Shown here: piece by piece, positions 34,364 to 43,826 of the stretch
Position numbering within the stretch: the stretch's first letter is position 1
Layout of the letters: each line of letters starts with the position of its first letter
NCBI RefSeq assembly: GCF_017583045.1
Contig: NZ_JAGFBF010000005.1
Location: 682,001 to 746,000 of the forward strand
DNA length: 64,000 nucleotides
Origin: Leucobacter tardus
GTDB lineage: Bacteria; Actinomycetota; Actinomycetes; Actinomycetales; Microbacteriaceae
Reading direction: 5' to 3'
Notes under the pieces: generated by a model
Told to the model about the DNA's origin: nothing
Seen by the model: only the letters and a program-made list of their open reading frames with translations
Database searches by the model: none
Position numbers and translations under genes: made by a program

Positions 34364-35124
34364 GCCGACACCGCCTCGAGGCTCAGCATCATCTCCGAGA
34401 TCCGCTCGGCGCTCATCGCCCGATGATCGGCGACGATGCGGCCATCGGCGAGAAACAGGATGCGGTCGGCATGGCTCGCGGCGACGGGGTCGTGGGTGAC
34501 CATCGCGATGCTCTGCCCCGAACCGATGACCGCGGATCGGAGCAGGCGCAGCACCTCTCGGCCGGTGCGCGAGTCGAGCGCCCCGGTCGGCTCATCGGCG
34601 AAGATGATATCGGGTTGCGTCGCGAGGGCGCGTGCGATGGCGACGCGCTGCTGCTGCCCGCCCGAGAGCTCGTGCGGGCGGTGCCCGACGCGATCCGTCA
34701 GTCCGAGACCGGCGACGAGCGCATCGATCCGATCGCGCTCCTCGCGGTTCGGGCCGCGACCCCCGAGCTCGAACGGGAGCCGCAGGTTGCCCCGCACATC
34801 GAGCGTCGGAACCAGGTTGAACGCCTGGAAGACGAACCCGATGCGACGGCGGCGCAACCGCGTGAGTTCCCGGTCGCGCAGGTGGGTGATCTCGTCGTCA
34901 CCGAGCCACGCACTCCCCTCGCTCGCCGAGTCGAGACCGGCCATCACGTGCATCAGGGTCGACTTGCCCGACCCCGACGGTCCCATGATGGCGGTGAACT
35001 CGCCCCGGCGGATCCCGATCGACACGTCATCGAGCGCCGTGACGCGCTGAGCGCCGCTGCCGTAGTACTTGCTGAGGTGCGCGACGCGGGCCACGAGGCC
35101 CATGCTGCTCGTCTGAATCTCCAT
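34360..35124 (-). CDS. ABC transporter ATPase, MacB/LolD-like
   Basis: A 254-residue ATPase partner of the FtsX-type permease. Walker A GPSGSGKSTL (about 46-55), the family-specific RRRRIGFVFQAFNLVPTL, signature ELSGGQQQRVAIARAL, Walker B IIFADEPTGALD and switch His in MVTHDP. The open frame extends to 35253, but homology begins near the ATG at 35124. That ATG has only a close GAAGG, so the second ATG at 35103 is also possible. Confidence 0.92.
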   Translation of the reverse strand: MEIQTSSMGLVARVAHLSKYYGSGAQRVTALDDVSIGIRRGEFTAIMGPSGSGKSTLMHVMAGLDSASEGSAWLGDDEITHLRDRELTRLRRRRIGFVFQAFNLVPTLDVRGNLRLPFELGGRGPNREERDRIDALVAGLGLTDRVGHRPHELSGGQQQRVAIARALATQPDIIFADEPTGALDSRTGREVLRLLRSAVIGSGQSIAMVTHDPVAASHADRILFLADGRIVADHRAMSAERISEMMLSLEAVSA

Positions 35125-35262
35125 GCCTTCGACGCTACGGACGCCGTCGCTTCGGTGCGTCAGACTCGAGTGCCGCGCCGGTGGTCCCGGGGTACCGTGT
35201 GCGGCACACGAGTTCGGGCGTGCCGCGCCGCTCCGTCCAGGAGCGTGCGGCACACCCCCCTG

Positions 35263-36936
35263 TCAGTGGGCGAAGTGGCGCTCGCCCGTGAAGTACATCG
35301 TGACCCCCGCGGCGTCGGCCGCGGCGATGACCTCTTCGTCGCGCACCGATCCGCCGGGCTGCACGACGGCGCGGACTCCGGCGTCGAGCAGCACCTGCAG
35401 GCCGTCGGCGAAGGGGAAGAACGCGTCCGACGCGGCGACGGAACCCGACGCCCGCTCACCGGCCCGCTCGACCGCGAGTCGACAGGAATCGACGCGGTTG
35501 ACCTGTCCCATACCGACGCCGACGGAGGCGCCGCCGCCGGTCAAGAGGATTCCGTTCGACTTGACGGCCCGGCACGCGCGCCAGGCGAACTCGAGCTCCG
35601 CGAGCGTCTCGGCATCGGCCGGGGTCCCCGTTGCGAGCGTCCACGCGTCGGCGGGCGCGAACGACCGGTCGGCGTCCTGCACGAGGAACCCCCCGGAGAC
35701 CTGACGCAGCTCGACGGGATTGGGGACGAAGTCCGCGGGAAGCGCGATCAGCCGGATGTTCTTCTTCTGGGTCAGGATCTCGAGCGCCTCGGGCTCGAAC
35801 GCCGGCGCGACGATGACCTCGGTGAAGATCTCGGCCACCGTCGCCGCCATGGCGCGCGTCACGGGCCGATTGGCGGCGATGACCCCGCCGAATGCGGAGA
35901 CCGGATCGCAGGCGTGCGCGAGCTCGTGCGCCGCCGCGATCGGGTCGGTCGCCGACTCGGGCGCGACCGCGATGCCGCACGGATTGGCGTGCTTGATGAT
36001 CGCGACCGCGGGGCGCTCATGGTCGAAGGCGGCGCGCACGGCGGCGTCGGCATCCACGTAGTTGTTGTACGACATGGGCTTGCCGTGCAGTTGCGCAGCC
36101 TGGGCGATGCCGGCCCCCTCGTTCTCGGTGAAGATCGCGGCGCGCTGGTGGCTGTTCTCGCCGTACCGCAGCACGGACTCGCGCAGTCCGAACACCTCGT
36201 ACCCGACGTACCCCTCGACGGTGTCGAAGAGGCTGTCGATGGACGCCTCGGTCGGTCCACCGGCGGTGTCGGACGCGTCCGCCTCCGCCGCGGCATCCCA
36301 CCCCTGCTCGTCCTGCTCGAGGAACCAGTTCGCGACCGAGGCGTCGTAGTTCGCGGTGTGGACGAACGCTTCGGTCGCGAGGGACCGACGCAGCGCCAGG
36401 GTCGTGCCGCCGTTGCGTACCGCGCCGATGACCTCGGAGTACCGGCCCGGTGACACGACGATCGCGGCGTTCGCGTGGTTCTTCGCCGTGGCACGCACCA
36501 TCGCCGGTCCGCCGATGTCGACGTTCTCGATGACGTCGGCGGCCGGTTTGCCCGCGGCGACCGTCTCGTCGAACGGGTAGAGGTTCACGACCACGAGCTC
36601 GAACGGCGCGAACCCGAGCTCGTCCATCTGCCGACGATGATCGGCGAGCCGGAGATCGGCGAGCAGGCCCGAGTGGACCGCGGGGTGCAGCGTCTTCACC
36701 CGACCGTCGAGCGCCTCGGCGAAGCCGGTGACCTCCGCCACGTCGGTCACAGCGTGGCCCGCGTCGCGGATCGTCGCCGCCGTCGACCCCGTCGAGACGA
36801 TCTCGACTCCCGCCTCGGTCAGTGCCGCGGCGAGTTCGAGCAGCCCGCTCTTCTCGCTCACGGAGATGAGTGCCCGGCGCACCGGGATCTGATCGCGGTG
36901 CTCGTACAGGCTCGGGTCGTGGCTCTGGACTGCCAT
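35263..36936 (-). CDS. purH: Bifunctional AICAR formyltransferase/IMP cyclohydrolase (PurH)
   Basis: A 557-residue enzyme for the last two steps of IMP synthesis. Residues about 10-150 are the IMP cyclohydrolase ([31 protein letters not shown]); the rest is the AICAR transformylase with KHANPCGIA and [10 protein letters not shown]. It uses 10-formyl-THF. The ATG at 36936 is chosen because GAGGAG lies 5 bases upstream, rather than the alternative 4 codons earlier. It follows purN by 8 bases. It is downstream of the thiamine operon and may receive read-through from it. Confidence 0.96.
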   Translation of the reverse strand: MAVQSHDPSLYEHRDQIPVRRALISVSEKSGLLELAAALTEAGVEIVSTGSTAATIRDAGHAVTDVAEVTGFAEALDGRVKTLHPAVHSGLLADLRLADHRRQMDELGFAPFELVVVNLYPFDETVAAGKPAADVIENVDIGGPAMVRATAKNHANAAIVVSPGRYSEVIGAVRNGGTTLALRRSLATEAFVHTANYDASVANWFLEQDEQGWDAAAEADASDTAGGPTEASIDSLFDTVEGYVGYEVFGLRESVLRYGENSHQRAAIFTENEGAGIAQAAQLHGKPMSYNNYVDADAAVRAAFDHERPAVAIIKHANPCGIAVAPESATDPIAAAHELAHACDPVSAFGGVIAANRPVTRAMAATVAEIFTEVIVAPAFEPEALEILTQKKNIRLIALPADFVPNPVELRQVSGGFLVQDADRSFAPADAWTLATGTPADAETLAELEFAWRACRAVKSNGILLTGGGASVGVGMGQVNRVDSCRLAVERAGERASGSVAASDAFFPFADGLQVLLDAGVRAVVQPGGSVRDEEVIAAADAAGVTMYFTGERHFAH

Positions 36937-36944
36937 GTGGCTCC

Positions 36945-37568
36945 TCAAGTGTGGGGATGTGGGGTGATGGGATGCTCGGATGCGCCGACGGGCAGCTCCA
37001 GTGCGCCCGACGCGATGTCTCTGACCGTGGCGACGAGCAGCGGACGCTCGATCTGCTTGATGCGCTCGTGGAGTTCGTTCTCCGGCTCTCCCGGAACGAT
37101 GGCGACTCGAGCCTGGCGCAGCACAGGGCCGGTGTCGACGCCCTCATCGATCACGTGCACCGTGACCCCGGTCTCGGCCGCACCCGCGGCGAGCGCGTCA
37201 CGGACCGCGTGCGCGCCCGGGTAGAGCGGGAGGAGGGCCGGGTGGGTGTTGATCAGGCGAGGCGCGAACGCGCGGACGAAGCCGGCGGGCAGGATCCGCA
37301 TGAGCCCAGCGCTCACGACGAGGTCGGCACCGGACTCGCGAATGCGACGAGCGAGAGCGTCCCCCCACGCTTCGCGGGATGCGAAATCGCGCGGGCGGAC
37401 GATGGCGGCCGGAATGTCCGCCGCAGTGGCGTGCGCCAGGCCCTCAGCGTCGGTGTCGGCGAAGACGGCGACGACGCGTGCCGGGAAATCGGGGTCGGCT
37501 GCGGCGTCGAGCAGCGCTTTCAGATTGCTTCCGCCGCCGGAGATGAGAACCGCGAGTGACAGCACCAC
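36945..37568 (-). CDS. purN: Phosphoribosylglycinamide formyltransferase (PurN)
   Basis: A 207-residue GAR transformylase of purine synthesis that uses 10-formyl-THF. The phosphate loop is [12 protein letters not shown] (about 9-20). The catalytic residues Asn-His and Asp are in [14 protein letters not shown] and [12 protein letters not shown]. Two GTG codons in a row (37568, 37565) are possible starts. It is 8 bases before purH, and its usual partner DUF6350 is not directly upstream here: a thiamine operon stands between them. Confidence 0.95.
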   Translation of the reverse strand: MVLSLAVLISGGGSNLKALLDAAADPDFPARVVAVFADTDAEGLAHATAADIPAAIVRPRDFASREAWGDALARRIRESGADLVVSAGLMRILPAGFVRAFAPRLINTHPALLPLYPGAHAVRDALAAGAAETGVTVHVIDEGVDTGPVLRQARVAIVPGEPENELHERIKQIERPLLVATVRDIASGALELPVGASEHPITPHPHT

Positions 37569-37615
37569 GACAGTCTACCCCGCCGACGGATGACAGCCGG
37601 TGCGTGCTCGTCCGG

Positions 37616-38203
37616 TCAGCGGGACCCCGCGTGCACGACCTCGCGGGCGAGTGCCAGGGGTCGTGTCCGCGCGAACAGCGCGTCCTCCTGTGCCGCCCAC
37701 GACTCCCAGTGCGGGCGGAACAGATCACCGTCGCGGGTCAGCGCCCGTTCACGACGCTCCTCCGCCGGACAGTCCACCCACACGGCGTGCACGGCTCCCG
37801 CGCCTCCGCCGCCCGCCCAGCGCGCGGCGGCCGCGAGCGTCTCGGCGGAGAGCGCGCCGCAGCCCTCGATGACGAGTCGCCGTGGTCGATCGAGTGTCAC
37901 CTGCTCGGCGAATGCCGCAGCGTGCCAGTCATACCGCGCGTACGCGCGCGCGTCGAGCGCCGGCGCGAGCGCCGCCGATCCCGCGGCGAGGCCGCCCCAC
38001 CCGGGGTACAGGTCCTCCACCGGAAGGATCGCGGCACCGAGCAAACGGGCGAGCCCCGCGGCGAGCGAAGTCTTTCCCGAACCCGAACGCCCATCGATGA
38101 CGACGACGCTCGGCGGTCCGGAGCGGGTCGCGCGCAGACGGTCGTGGACGCGGTGGGCGAGCCCGAAGAGCTCGGCCCCCAGCGGGCTTTCGGGACACGT
38201 CAT
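37616..38203 (-). CDS. P-loop kinase (uridine kinase-like) in the thiamine operon
   Basis: A 195-residue P-loop NTPase. Walker A is DGRSGSGKTSLA (about 37-48), then VEDLYPGWGGLAAG and the ARYDW segment in the place of nucleoside-kinase substrate contacts, IEGCGALS as the Walker B strand, and RRERALTRDGDLFRPHW near the lid. The family is annotated only as uridine kinase-like or ATP-binding protein. The ATG at 38203 overlaps the thiQ stop by 4 bases, so it is the fourth gene under the TPP riboswitch. A role in phosphorylating imported thiamine or a precursor is attractive but unproven. Confidence 0.85.
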   Translation of the reverse strand: MTCPESPLGAELFGLAHRVHDRLRATRSGPPSVVVIDGRSGSGKTSLAAGLARLLGAAILPVEDLYPGWGGLAAGSAALAPALDARAYARYDWHAAAFAEQVTLDRPRRLVIEGCGALSAETLAAAARWAGGGGAGAVHAVWVDCPAEERRERALTRDGDLFRPHWESWAAQEDALFARTRPLALAREVVHAGSR

Positions 38204-38910
38204 GATGCGTCCTCGGGGGCGTCCCATGTCACCAGCCGCCCCTGTTCCATGCGGATCACACGGTCGGCGACCGTGCGCGCCTCCGTTTCATCGTGGGTGA
38301 CGAGAATCGCGGTGGTTCCGGTGCCTCTCAGCATCGCGGCGAGGTCATCGGCGAGCCGGTCGCGGAGCGCACGGTCGAGCGCGGAGAGCGGTTCATCGAG
38401 AAGGAGCAGGCGCGGTTGCGGTGCCAGCGAACGGGCGAGCGCGACCCGCTGGCGCTCCCCTCCGGAGAGCTCGGTGACCGATCGTTCCGCCGCTCCCGGC
38501 AGCCCGACGAGTTCGAGCAACGCGGTCACCCGCGCCTCCCGTTCCGCGCGCGGCACCCGCTGCACGCGGAGGCCGTAGGCGATGTTCTCGGCGACGCTGC
38601 GATGGACGAAGAGCTGCCCGTCCTGGAAGACGAGGCCGAAGGAGCGTCGATGCGGTGGGACGCTCGCCAGGTCGTCCCCCGCCCAACGGACGGTTCCGGA
38701 GACGAGCGGTTCGAGTCCGGCGATGGCGCGCAGCAGCGTGGACTTGCCGCACCCGGACGGGCCGAGGAGTCCGACGACCTCACCACGGGCGACGGTGAAC
38801 GTCACCGCGTCGACCGCCGCGGGGTGCGGCGACCGCCGCCGACCGTCGGCGTACCGCACCGTCGCCCCGTCGACCGACAAGCCGTGTTCCGTTCGCGTGT
38901 CCGCTACCAT
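38200..38910 (-). CDS. thiQ: Thiamine ABC transporter ATPase (ThiQ)
   Basis: A 236-residue ABC ATPase. Walker A GPSGCGKST, Q-loop VFQDGQLFVHRSV, signature ELSGGERQRVALARSL, Walker B RLLLLDEPLSALD, switch His in LVTHDETEA. It has no long C-terminal regulatory domain, as in ThiQ. It overlaps thiP by 7 bases and has GGAGG upstream. Position in an operon with thiB and thiP under a TPP riboswitch fixes the substrate as thiamine or TPP. Confidence 0.92.
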   Translation of the reverse strand: MVADTRTEHGLSVDGATVRYADGRRRSPHPAAVDAVTFTVARGEVVGLLGPSGCGKSTLLRAIAGLEPLVSGTVRWAGDDLASVPPHRRSFGLVFQDGQLFVHRSVAENIAYGLRVQRVPRAEREARVTALLELVGLPGAAERSVTELSGGERQRVALARSLAPQPRLLLLDEPLSALDRALRDRLADDLAAMLRGTGTTAILVTHDETEARTVADRVIRMEQGRLVTWDAPEDAS

Positions 38911-40562
38911 TCGCCGCCTCCGCTATTCGTGCGCCACCGCTCGGCGACCATCATGATTCCCGCCGTCAGCGCGGCCAGTACGACGGCCGCGGCGAGCGCC
39001 GTACCGTAGCTGCCCATCGCTTGGTGTCCGATGAGCTCCGCGACGACCACCGGGAGCGTCTGCGCCCCGGGCCGGACGAGAAAGGCCGTCGCACCGAATT
39101 CGCCGAGCGACGCGGCGAGCGCGAAGCCGAGGGCCAACCCGGCTGACCGACCGAGCATCGCGAGATCGATGGTCGTGAGCACGCGCCACGGGGATGCGCC
39201 GAGCATTGCCGCGGCGTCGCGCTGTCTGGGGTCGATGCCGCGGAGCACGGGCAGGATCGTCCGGACCACCAGCGGGAGCGCCACGAGAGCCTGAGCGATC
39301 GGGATCAGCACGACCGAGGTGCGCAGATCGAAGCCGACGCCGAGCGGCTGATGCATGGTGAGCAGGAGACCGAAACCGACGGTCACCGCCGAGACGCCGA
39401 GGGGCAGCATGACGAGGGCGTCGAACGCGCCGATACTGCGTCGCAGACCTGCCGATCGGGGTCGCCGGGAGAGGACGAGTGCGACGAGCGTGCCGAGGAC
39501 CACGGCGATCGCGGTCGCGATGAGCGCGATTCCGATCGACCGCCCGGCCGCCTGCAGCACCGACCCGATGATCGGGGACTCCGGCGGGGGGACGACGAGG
39601 TTCACGTAGTTCTGCACCGAGAAGCCACCGCCGCTGGCCTGGAAGGAGCGCGCGAGCAGGGTGAGGATCGGCAGTCCGTGCAGCAGCAGCGCGGTCGCGG
39701 CGAACACCGCGAGCACGGGGAGGTGCCGCATCCCCGGCCGCACGCCTTCGTGCTGCTCGCTGCGCATCGCGACCGCGCGCTCACGGGTCCGGCGGAGTTG
39801 CGACGAGACGATCAGGGTGAGGATCACGATCGCGAGCTGCGCGAGGGAGAGCACGGCGGCCGACCGCAGATCCAGGAACTGCACCGTCAGCTGGTAGATC
39901 TCCGTCTCGATGTTCGCGAACCGCCTGCCGCCGAGCACCAGCACGATCCCGAACGACGTCGCGCAGAACAGGAACACGAGTGCGGCCGCGGAGGCGATCG
40001 CGGGGCCCAGTGCCGGGAGGGTGATGGTGCAGAACACCCGCGTCGGACTCGCCCCGAGCATGCGCGCCGCCTGCTCGGTACGGGAGTCGAGCTGGGACCA
40101 GAAGCCGCCGACGGTCCGCATCACGACCGTCACGTTGAAGAACGCGAGTGCCGCGACGATGACGGGCAGCGAGCGCTCGAGGCCCGTCCACGCGAGGGGA
40201 CCGCCTGTGCCGAACAGTGCGGTGAACGCCACGCCGACGACCACGGTCGGCAGCACGAACGGCACGGTGAGCAGCCCGCGCAGCACCGTCCGCCCTGCGA
40301 ACGTCAGTCGGTAGAGCACGAACGCGGCCGGGAGTCCGAGTGCGAGCGACAGCACCGTCGCCAGACCGGCCTGCGTGAGCGTGTGCCCGATGACCTGCCA
40401 GGTGCGCGGGTCCGAGAAGACGGCGGGCACACCGCTCGCATCGAACGCGCCGTCGGCCGTGAACCCGGTCGCGAGCAGCGCGACGACGGGCCAGACGAAG
40501 AAGAGAGCGAGGAAGACGAGCGGCAGCGCGGCGGCGATCCCCCAGGCGAACCGCCCGCGCAT
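38904..40562 (-). CDS. thiP: Thiamine ABC transporter permease (ThiP)
   Basis: A 552-residue permease made of two fused BPD_transp_1 halves with about twelve helices, like ThiP and ferric-iron SfuB permeases. The first half carries EQAARMLGASPTRVFCTITLP (shortened here to EQAARMLGASPTRVF) and the second RQRDAAAMLGASPWRVLTTI, the two EAA loops that contact ThiQ. The ATG at 40562 shares one base with the thiB stop (TGATG), and the longer open frame lies inside thiB. Together with ThiB and ThiQ it imports thiamine or its phosphates. Confidence 0.93.
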   Translation of the reverse strand: MRGRFAWGIAAALPLVFLALFFVWPVVALLATGFTADGAFDASGVPAVFSDPRTWQVIGHTLTQAGLATVLSLALGLPAAFVLYRLTFAGRTVLRGLLTVPFVLPTVVVGVAFTALFGTGGPLAWTGLERSLPVIVAALAFFNVTVVMRTVGGFWSQLDSRTEQAARMLGASPTRVFCTITLPALGPAIASAAALVFLFCATSFGIVLVLGGRRFANIETEIYQLTVQFLDLRSAAVLSLAQLAIVILTLIVSSQLRRTRERAVAMRSEQHEGVRPGMRHLPVLAVFAATALLLHGLPILTLLARSFQASGGGFSVQNYVNLVVPPPESPIIGSVLQAAGRSIGIALIATAIAVVLGTLVALVLSRRPRSAGLRRSIGAFDALVMLPLGVSAVTVGFGLLLTMHQPLGVGFDLRTSVVLIPIAQALVALPLVVRTILPVLRGIDPRQRDAAAMLGASPWRVLTTIDLAMLGRSAGLALGFALAASLGEFGATAFLVRPGAQTLPVVVAELIGHQAMGSYGTALAAAVVLAALTAGIMMVAERWRTNSGGGEW

Positions 40563-41647
40563 CAGCCCGCCGAGGATTCGGCGACCGTGTCGGCGACCGT
40601 CTTCTGCCACTCCGTCAATCCGGCCGCCACGTCGGCGCTCGGCAGATCATTGGGCTCATCGGGCAACGGCGCGTGCTGCTCCCACTCGGCCGGGACCGCG
40701 GCATCGGGGTCGACCGGGTACATGTACATCGTCTCGGCGATGGTGTCCTGGAACTCGCCAGACAGGAGGTAGTCGACGACCGCCCGCGCTCCTTCGGGGT
40801 TCTCGGCGCCTGCGAGCACACCGGCGTACTCGACCTGACTCGAGCAGGTGCTGAGCAGCGCAGCGCTCGTGGAAGACCCGTCGTCGGCGATCGTCGCCGC
40901 AGGCGAGGAGCTGTACGAGAGCACGATCGGGCGGGTGCCGCCCTCGCCGCCCTGGGAGAACTGCCCGTAATAGGCGTCGCTCCACCCCTGTTCGATCCGC
41001 GCACCGTTCTCGACGAGGTCGCTCCAGTAGTCCGCGTAGGCGTCTTCACCGAAATGGGCGACGGTTCCGACGAGGAACGACGCACCCGTCGACGAGGCGG
41101 CGGGGTCGAGCAGTACCGTGAGGTCGCGATACTCGGGCTGCAGCAGGTCCTCGTAGGTCTCAGGGGCGTCGATCCCCGCATCGGCGAACCACGCGGTGTC
41201 GATGTTGAAGCAGGTGGCTCCACGGTCGACCGGCACGAGGGCCTGCGATCCCTCGACCATCAGATCGGCGGCACCCTCGGGCAGATGCTCCGTGCTCGTC
41301 TCCTCTGCGACACCGGCGTCCACGACTCGCGATGCGAAGATCTGATCGACGCCGAAGAACGCGTCGCCGAGGGGCGCGCCCTGAGTGAGCACCAACTGAT
41401 TGGCGAGCTCGCCTCCGTCGCCCGATCCCAGAACCTCGACGTCGTAGCCGGTGGCAGCGCTCGCGGCTTCGGCGAACGCCTCGTTCGGGAAGGAATCGTG
41501 GACGATCAGGGTGACCGCCCCCGAAGCCTCGGTGTCGGATCCCGCGTCCGACGAGCATCCGGCGAGCACGAGAGCCGCGGTTCCGGTGAGGGCGAGAGCG
41601 GTGAGTACGGCGCGACGGCGCGGCACGGGAGTGCGCATGGGCATCAT
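40562..41647 (-). CDS. thiB: Thiamine ABC transporter substrate-binding lipoprotein (ThiB/TbpA)
   Basis: A 361-residue extracellular binding protein. It has a basic N-terminus (RTPVPRRR), a hydrophobic segment and a lipobox LAGCSS (Cys about residue 30). The mature part is ThiB-like: VTLIVHDSFPNE, GDAFFGVDQ, LVPVDRGATCFN, LLDPAASSTG, YYGQFSQGGEGGTRPIVLSYSSSPA (seen as separate parts) and PVDPDA. ATG at 41647 is the first gene after the TPP riboswitch, with GGAAG 6 bases upstream. Confidence 0.94.
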   Translation of the reverse strand: MMPMRTPVPRRRAVLTALALTGTAALVLAGCSSDAGSDTEASGAVTLIVHDSFPNEAFAEAASAATGYDVEVLGSGDGGELANQLVLTQGAPLGDAFFGVDQIFASRVVDAGVAEETSTEHLPEGAADLMVEGSQALVPVDRGATCFNIDTAWFADAGIDAPETYEDLLQPEYRDLTVLLDPAASSTGASFLVGTVAHFGEDAYADYWSDLVENGARIEQGWSDAYYGQFSQGGEGGTRPIVLSYSSSPAATIADDGSSTSAALLSTCSSQVEYAGVLAGAENPEGARAVVDYLLSGEFQDTIAETMYMYPVDPDAAVPAEWEQHAPLPDEPNDLPSADVAAGLTEWQKTVADTVAESSAG

Positions 41648-41658
41648 GAGGGCTTCCT

Positions 41659-41749
41659 TCCTCCGCTGGTGTGAACCAGATCAGGTTGAACGGTCGAAGC
41701 TCGCGAGCTCCCTCTCAGCCCGGCGCGTCCGGACTCCCGTGGATTGCCC
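41659..41749 (-). ncRNA. TPP riboswitch (THI element)
   Basis: On the minus strand the leader of thiB contains the conserved TPP aptamer cores: ACGGGAGTC near the 5' end, GGGCTGAGAGG (41711-41721), GACCGTTCAACCTGATCTGG in part, and TTCACACCAGCGGAGGAA at the 3' end. The 3' end runs into the thiB ribosome-binding region (AGGAAGGAAG), so translation control by hiding this site is likely when TPP is bound. It begins 7 bases after the DUF6350 stop. Confidence 0.95.
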
Positions 41750-41756
41750 CGTCAGT

Positions 41757-43745
41757 CTATCGCTTGCGTCCCGGCCACCGCCACACGCGGCGCCCCGAGC
41801 CCGGACCGCTCGAGTCCTCGGGATCGTCGATGAGATCGTCGACCGGCGCGGTCTCCTGCGCATCCGGGTCGACCGACTCGAACGCCGATGCGGCAGCCTC
41901 CGTGCCGACGTCGGTCGGGGTGTCGACGTCCGGCGAACGGTCCTCGGGTGCGTCCGTCCACTCCACCGTCGAGCCGTCCCACGAGTAGGCGGCGAGGATC
42001 GCCTCGGCTTCCGACTCGCTGACGCGCAGTTCGTCTTCGGTGACGTCGTCGAGGCGTTCGGGCAGCGCCGCCTCGGCGGGGGCCTGAGCCGGCTCGAGTG
42101 ACCGCGCGTCGTCCGGGTTCGGCTTCGGGTTCGGCTCCGGAGTGGGCTCCACGGCGGGCACGATCTCGGCACCGGGATCGTCTCCGTCACCCGTCTCGAT
42201 CGGGCCCGTCTCGTCGCGCCAGGTGTCGACGCGTCCGGTGTCGTCGGCGTCGTCGACGTCCCCGCGCGACCCCGCCGCTGCAGTCCCGAAACCGAGGAAG
42301 CCCCGGAGTCTCCCCGTCACTCCGGTCCGAGGTCCAGTCACCCCGCCGGCCGCGATCTGGTGCCGGCCGTCCTCATCCGGTGCACTCCGGTCGCGTTCCA
42401 CCCGATCGAGTGCGATCAGTGTCTCGGAGCTCCACGAGCGAGCGTCGGTTGCGTCGGCGTGGTCGCGCGCGTCGATCGCGCGCTGATCCCCGCCGCGCAC
42501 GAGCTCGACCAGCGTCCCGAGGCGCGCGGCATCCGCACGACCCGCGGCGATGCCGAGCAGCATGCCGACGCCGAGCTCCGCGGCCGCGATCCCGCCGGTG
42601 AGCCAGGGGGCAGGACCCGCCTGTGCCAGCCGATCCGGCCCCATCGCCCCGCTCGCGAGCACGGACAGCAGTACGACGGCGAGTCCGGCGAGAGTGGAGG
42701 CGAGCACGGGCACGACGATCGCGGCACCCCAGCCGGCACCGCGCAGCGTGCTGCGACGGGCGGCGGCGACGCCGATCACGAGACCGGCGATCACGATGAT
42801 CGCCGGCGCCACGGGTGCGAAGCCGCCCCAGCTCGGCGGGATCGCACCCATGAGCGGCAGGGCTGGAATCGGACCGACGAGGGCGTCGAACGGCGAGACC
42901 GATGTGCCGACGCCCACCGCGAATCCGGTCCCGACGAACCAGGACATCGACCAGATCAGCGCGATCGGGAGGAACGCGAGCTGCACGATGAAGAGCACGG
43001 AGGCGCCGAGCGGGTCGAGCTGCAGGTTCTGCGAAAGCGCGGTGATATCGACGTACCCGATGATCAGCGAGACGGTGAATCCGGCCGCGGCGATCCCGGC
43101 GAGGGCGGCGAGCGCACCGAGCGCGAGCCGCAGCACCTCCTGCGTGCGCAACGGCAGCGTCGACGCCAGCAGCGGCGATGCCCGGGTCACCAGTCGCTGC
43201 ACGCCTCTGACGCTCCGCGTGAACCAGTCCTGCTGGGAGACCGCCGCGTGCACCACGAACGGGATCAGCATGCTCACGGCGTAGATCAGTCCGAGGGTGA
43301 GCAGGGCGCGCCACTCCGGCTCGGGCAGCATGGGGGCGACGAACGGCAGACACGCGAAGCCCACCGCCGTGTACCCGATGCCGCCGCCGAGCACACCGGC
43401 GGCCCCCGTGCCCCCTCGCGACGCGAACCGCCAGCCGGCGCGCATCGCGAGCAGCACGGTCACGAGCGACAGACCGAGGGGCGCCAGCGAGATCGGGAAG
43501 GCGAACGCCTCTCCCGGAAGGCCGAGGCCGAGCGCCGCCTCCGCCGTCACCGACACCTGCAGCGGCACGCCATGGGCGAGGAACCAGACGGAGGCGATGC
43601 CCCCGACCAGCTCCGCCGGAGTCGCATCGAGACCGAAGGTGATGATCCACATGAGCACCGCGGGCACTCCGATGACCACCAGCCCGGCGAGTGCGACGGC
43701 ACCCGCTTCGATCGCCGCGATCACGGCCGTCAGTGTGGCTCTCAT
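41757..43745 (-). CDS. DUF6350 family membrane protein
   Basis: A 662-residue protein with about 10-12 hydrophobic helices in the first 410 residues, then a long charged tail (about 430-662) rich in Asp, Glu, Pro and Arg, including short E-P-x-P repeats (PTPEPNPKPNPDD) and ending in basic RRVWRWPGRKR. DUF6350 proteins are usually found beside purN-purH in actinobacteria. The function is not known. Here the thiamine operon lies between it and purN. The tail looks disordered and cytoplasmic. Confidence 0.8.
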   Translation of the reverse strand: MRATLTAVIAAIEAGAVALAGLVVIGVPAVLMWIITFGLDATPAELVGGIASVWFLAHGVPLQVSVTAEAALGLGLPGEAFAFPISLAPLGLSLVTVLLAMRAGWRFASRGGTGAAGVLGGGIGYTAVGFACLPFVAPMLPEPEWRALLTLGLIYAVSMLIPFVVHAAVSQQDWFTRSVRGVQRLVTRASPLLASTLPLRTQEVLRLALGALAALAGIAAAGFTVSLIIGYVDITALSQNLQLDPLGASVLFIVQLAFLPIALIWSMSWFVGTGFAVGVGTSVSPFDALVGPIPALPLMGAIPPSWGGFAPVAPAIIVIAGLVIGVAAARRSTLRGAGWGAAIVVPVLASTLAGLAVVLLSVLASGAMGPDRLAQAGPAPWLTGGIAAAELGVGMLLGIAAGRADAARLGTLVELVRGGDQRAIDARDHADATDARSWSSETLIALDRVERDRSAPDEDGRHQIAAGGVTGPRTGVTGRLRGFLGFGTAAAGSRGDVDDADDTGRVDTWRDETGPIETGDGDDPGAEIVPAVEPTPEPNPKPNPDDARSLEPAQAPAEAALPERLDDVTEDELRVSESEAEAILAAYSWDGSTVEWTDAPEDRSPDVDTPTDVGTEAAASAFESVDPDAQETAPVDDLIDDPEDSSGPGSGRRVWRWPGRKR

Positions 43746-43777
43746 CGCCTGGAAGTGTATCGTCTGCGCCTGCGGGG

Positions 43778-43802
43778 CGCCCGGCTCCGCGCCGAGCGGG
43801 CG
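43778..43802 (-). terminator. Hairpin after the BCCT carrier gene
   Basis: CGCCCGGCTC (43778-43787) pairs with GAGCGGGCG (43794-43802) with one bulged base and a 6-base loop. It lies between the BCCT gene stop and the DUF6350 start on the same strand, so it may separate the two transcripts. It has no T tract. Confidence 0.4.
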
Positions 43803-43826
43803 GAACCCCGCGGGCGCGGACGACCG

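Noticed and set aside
34423-36453. 676-codon plus-strand frame over the ABC ATPase and purH
   Set aside because: It crosses two well-supported minus-strand genes and has shadow-like composition.
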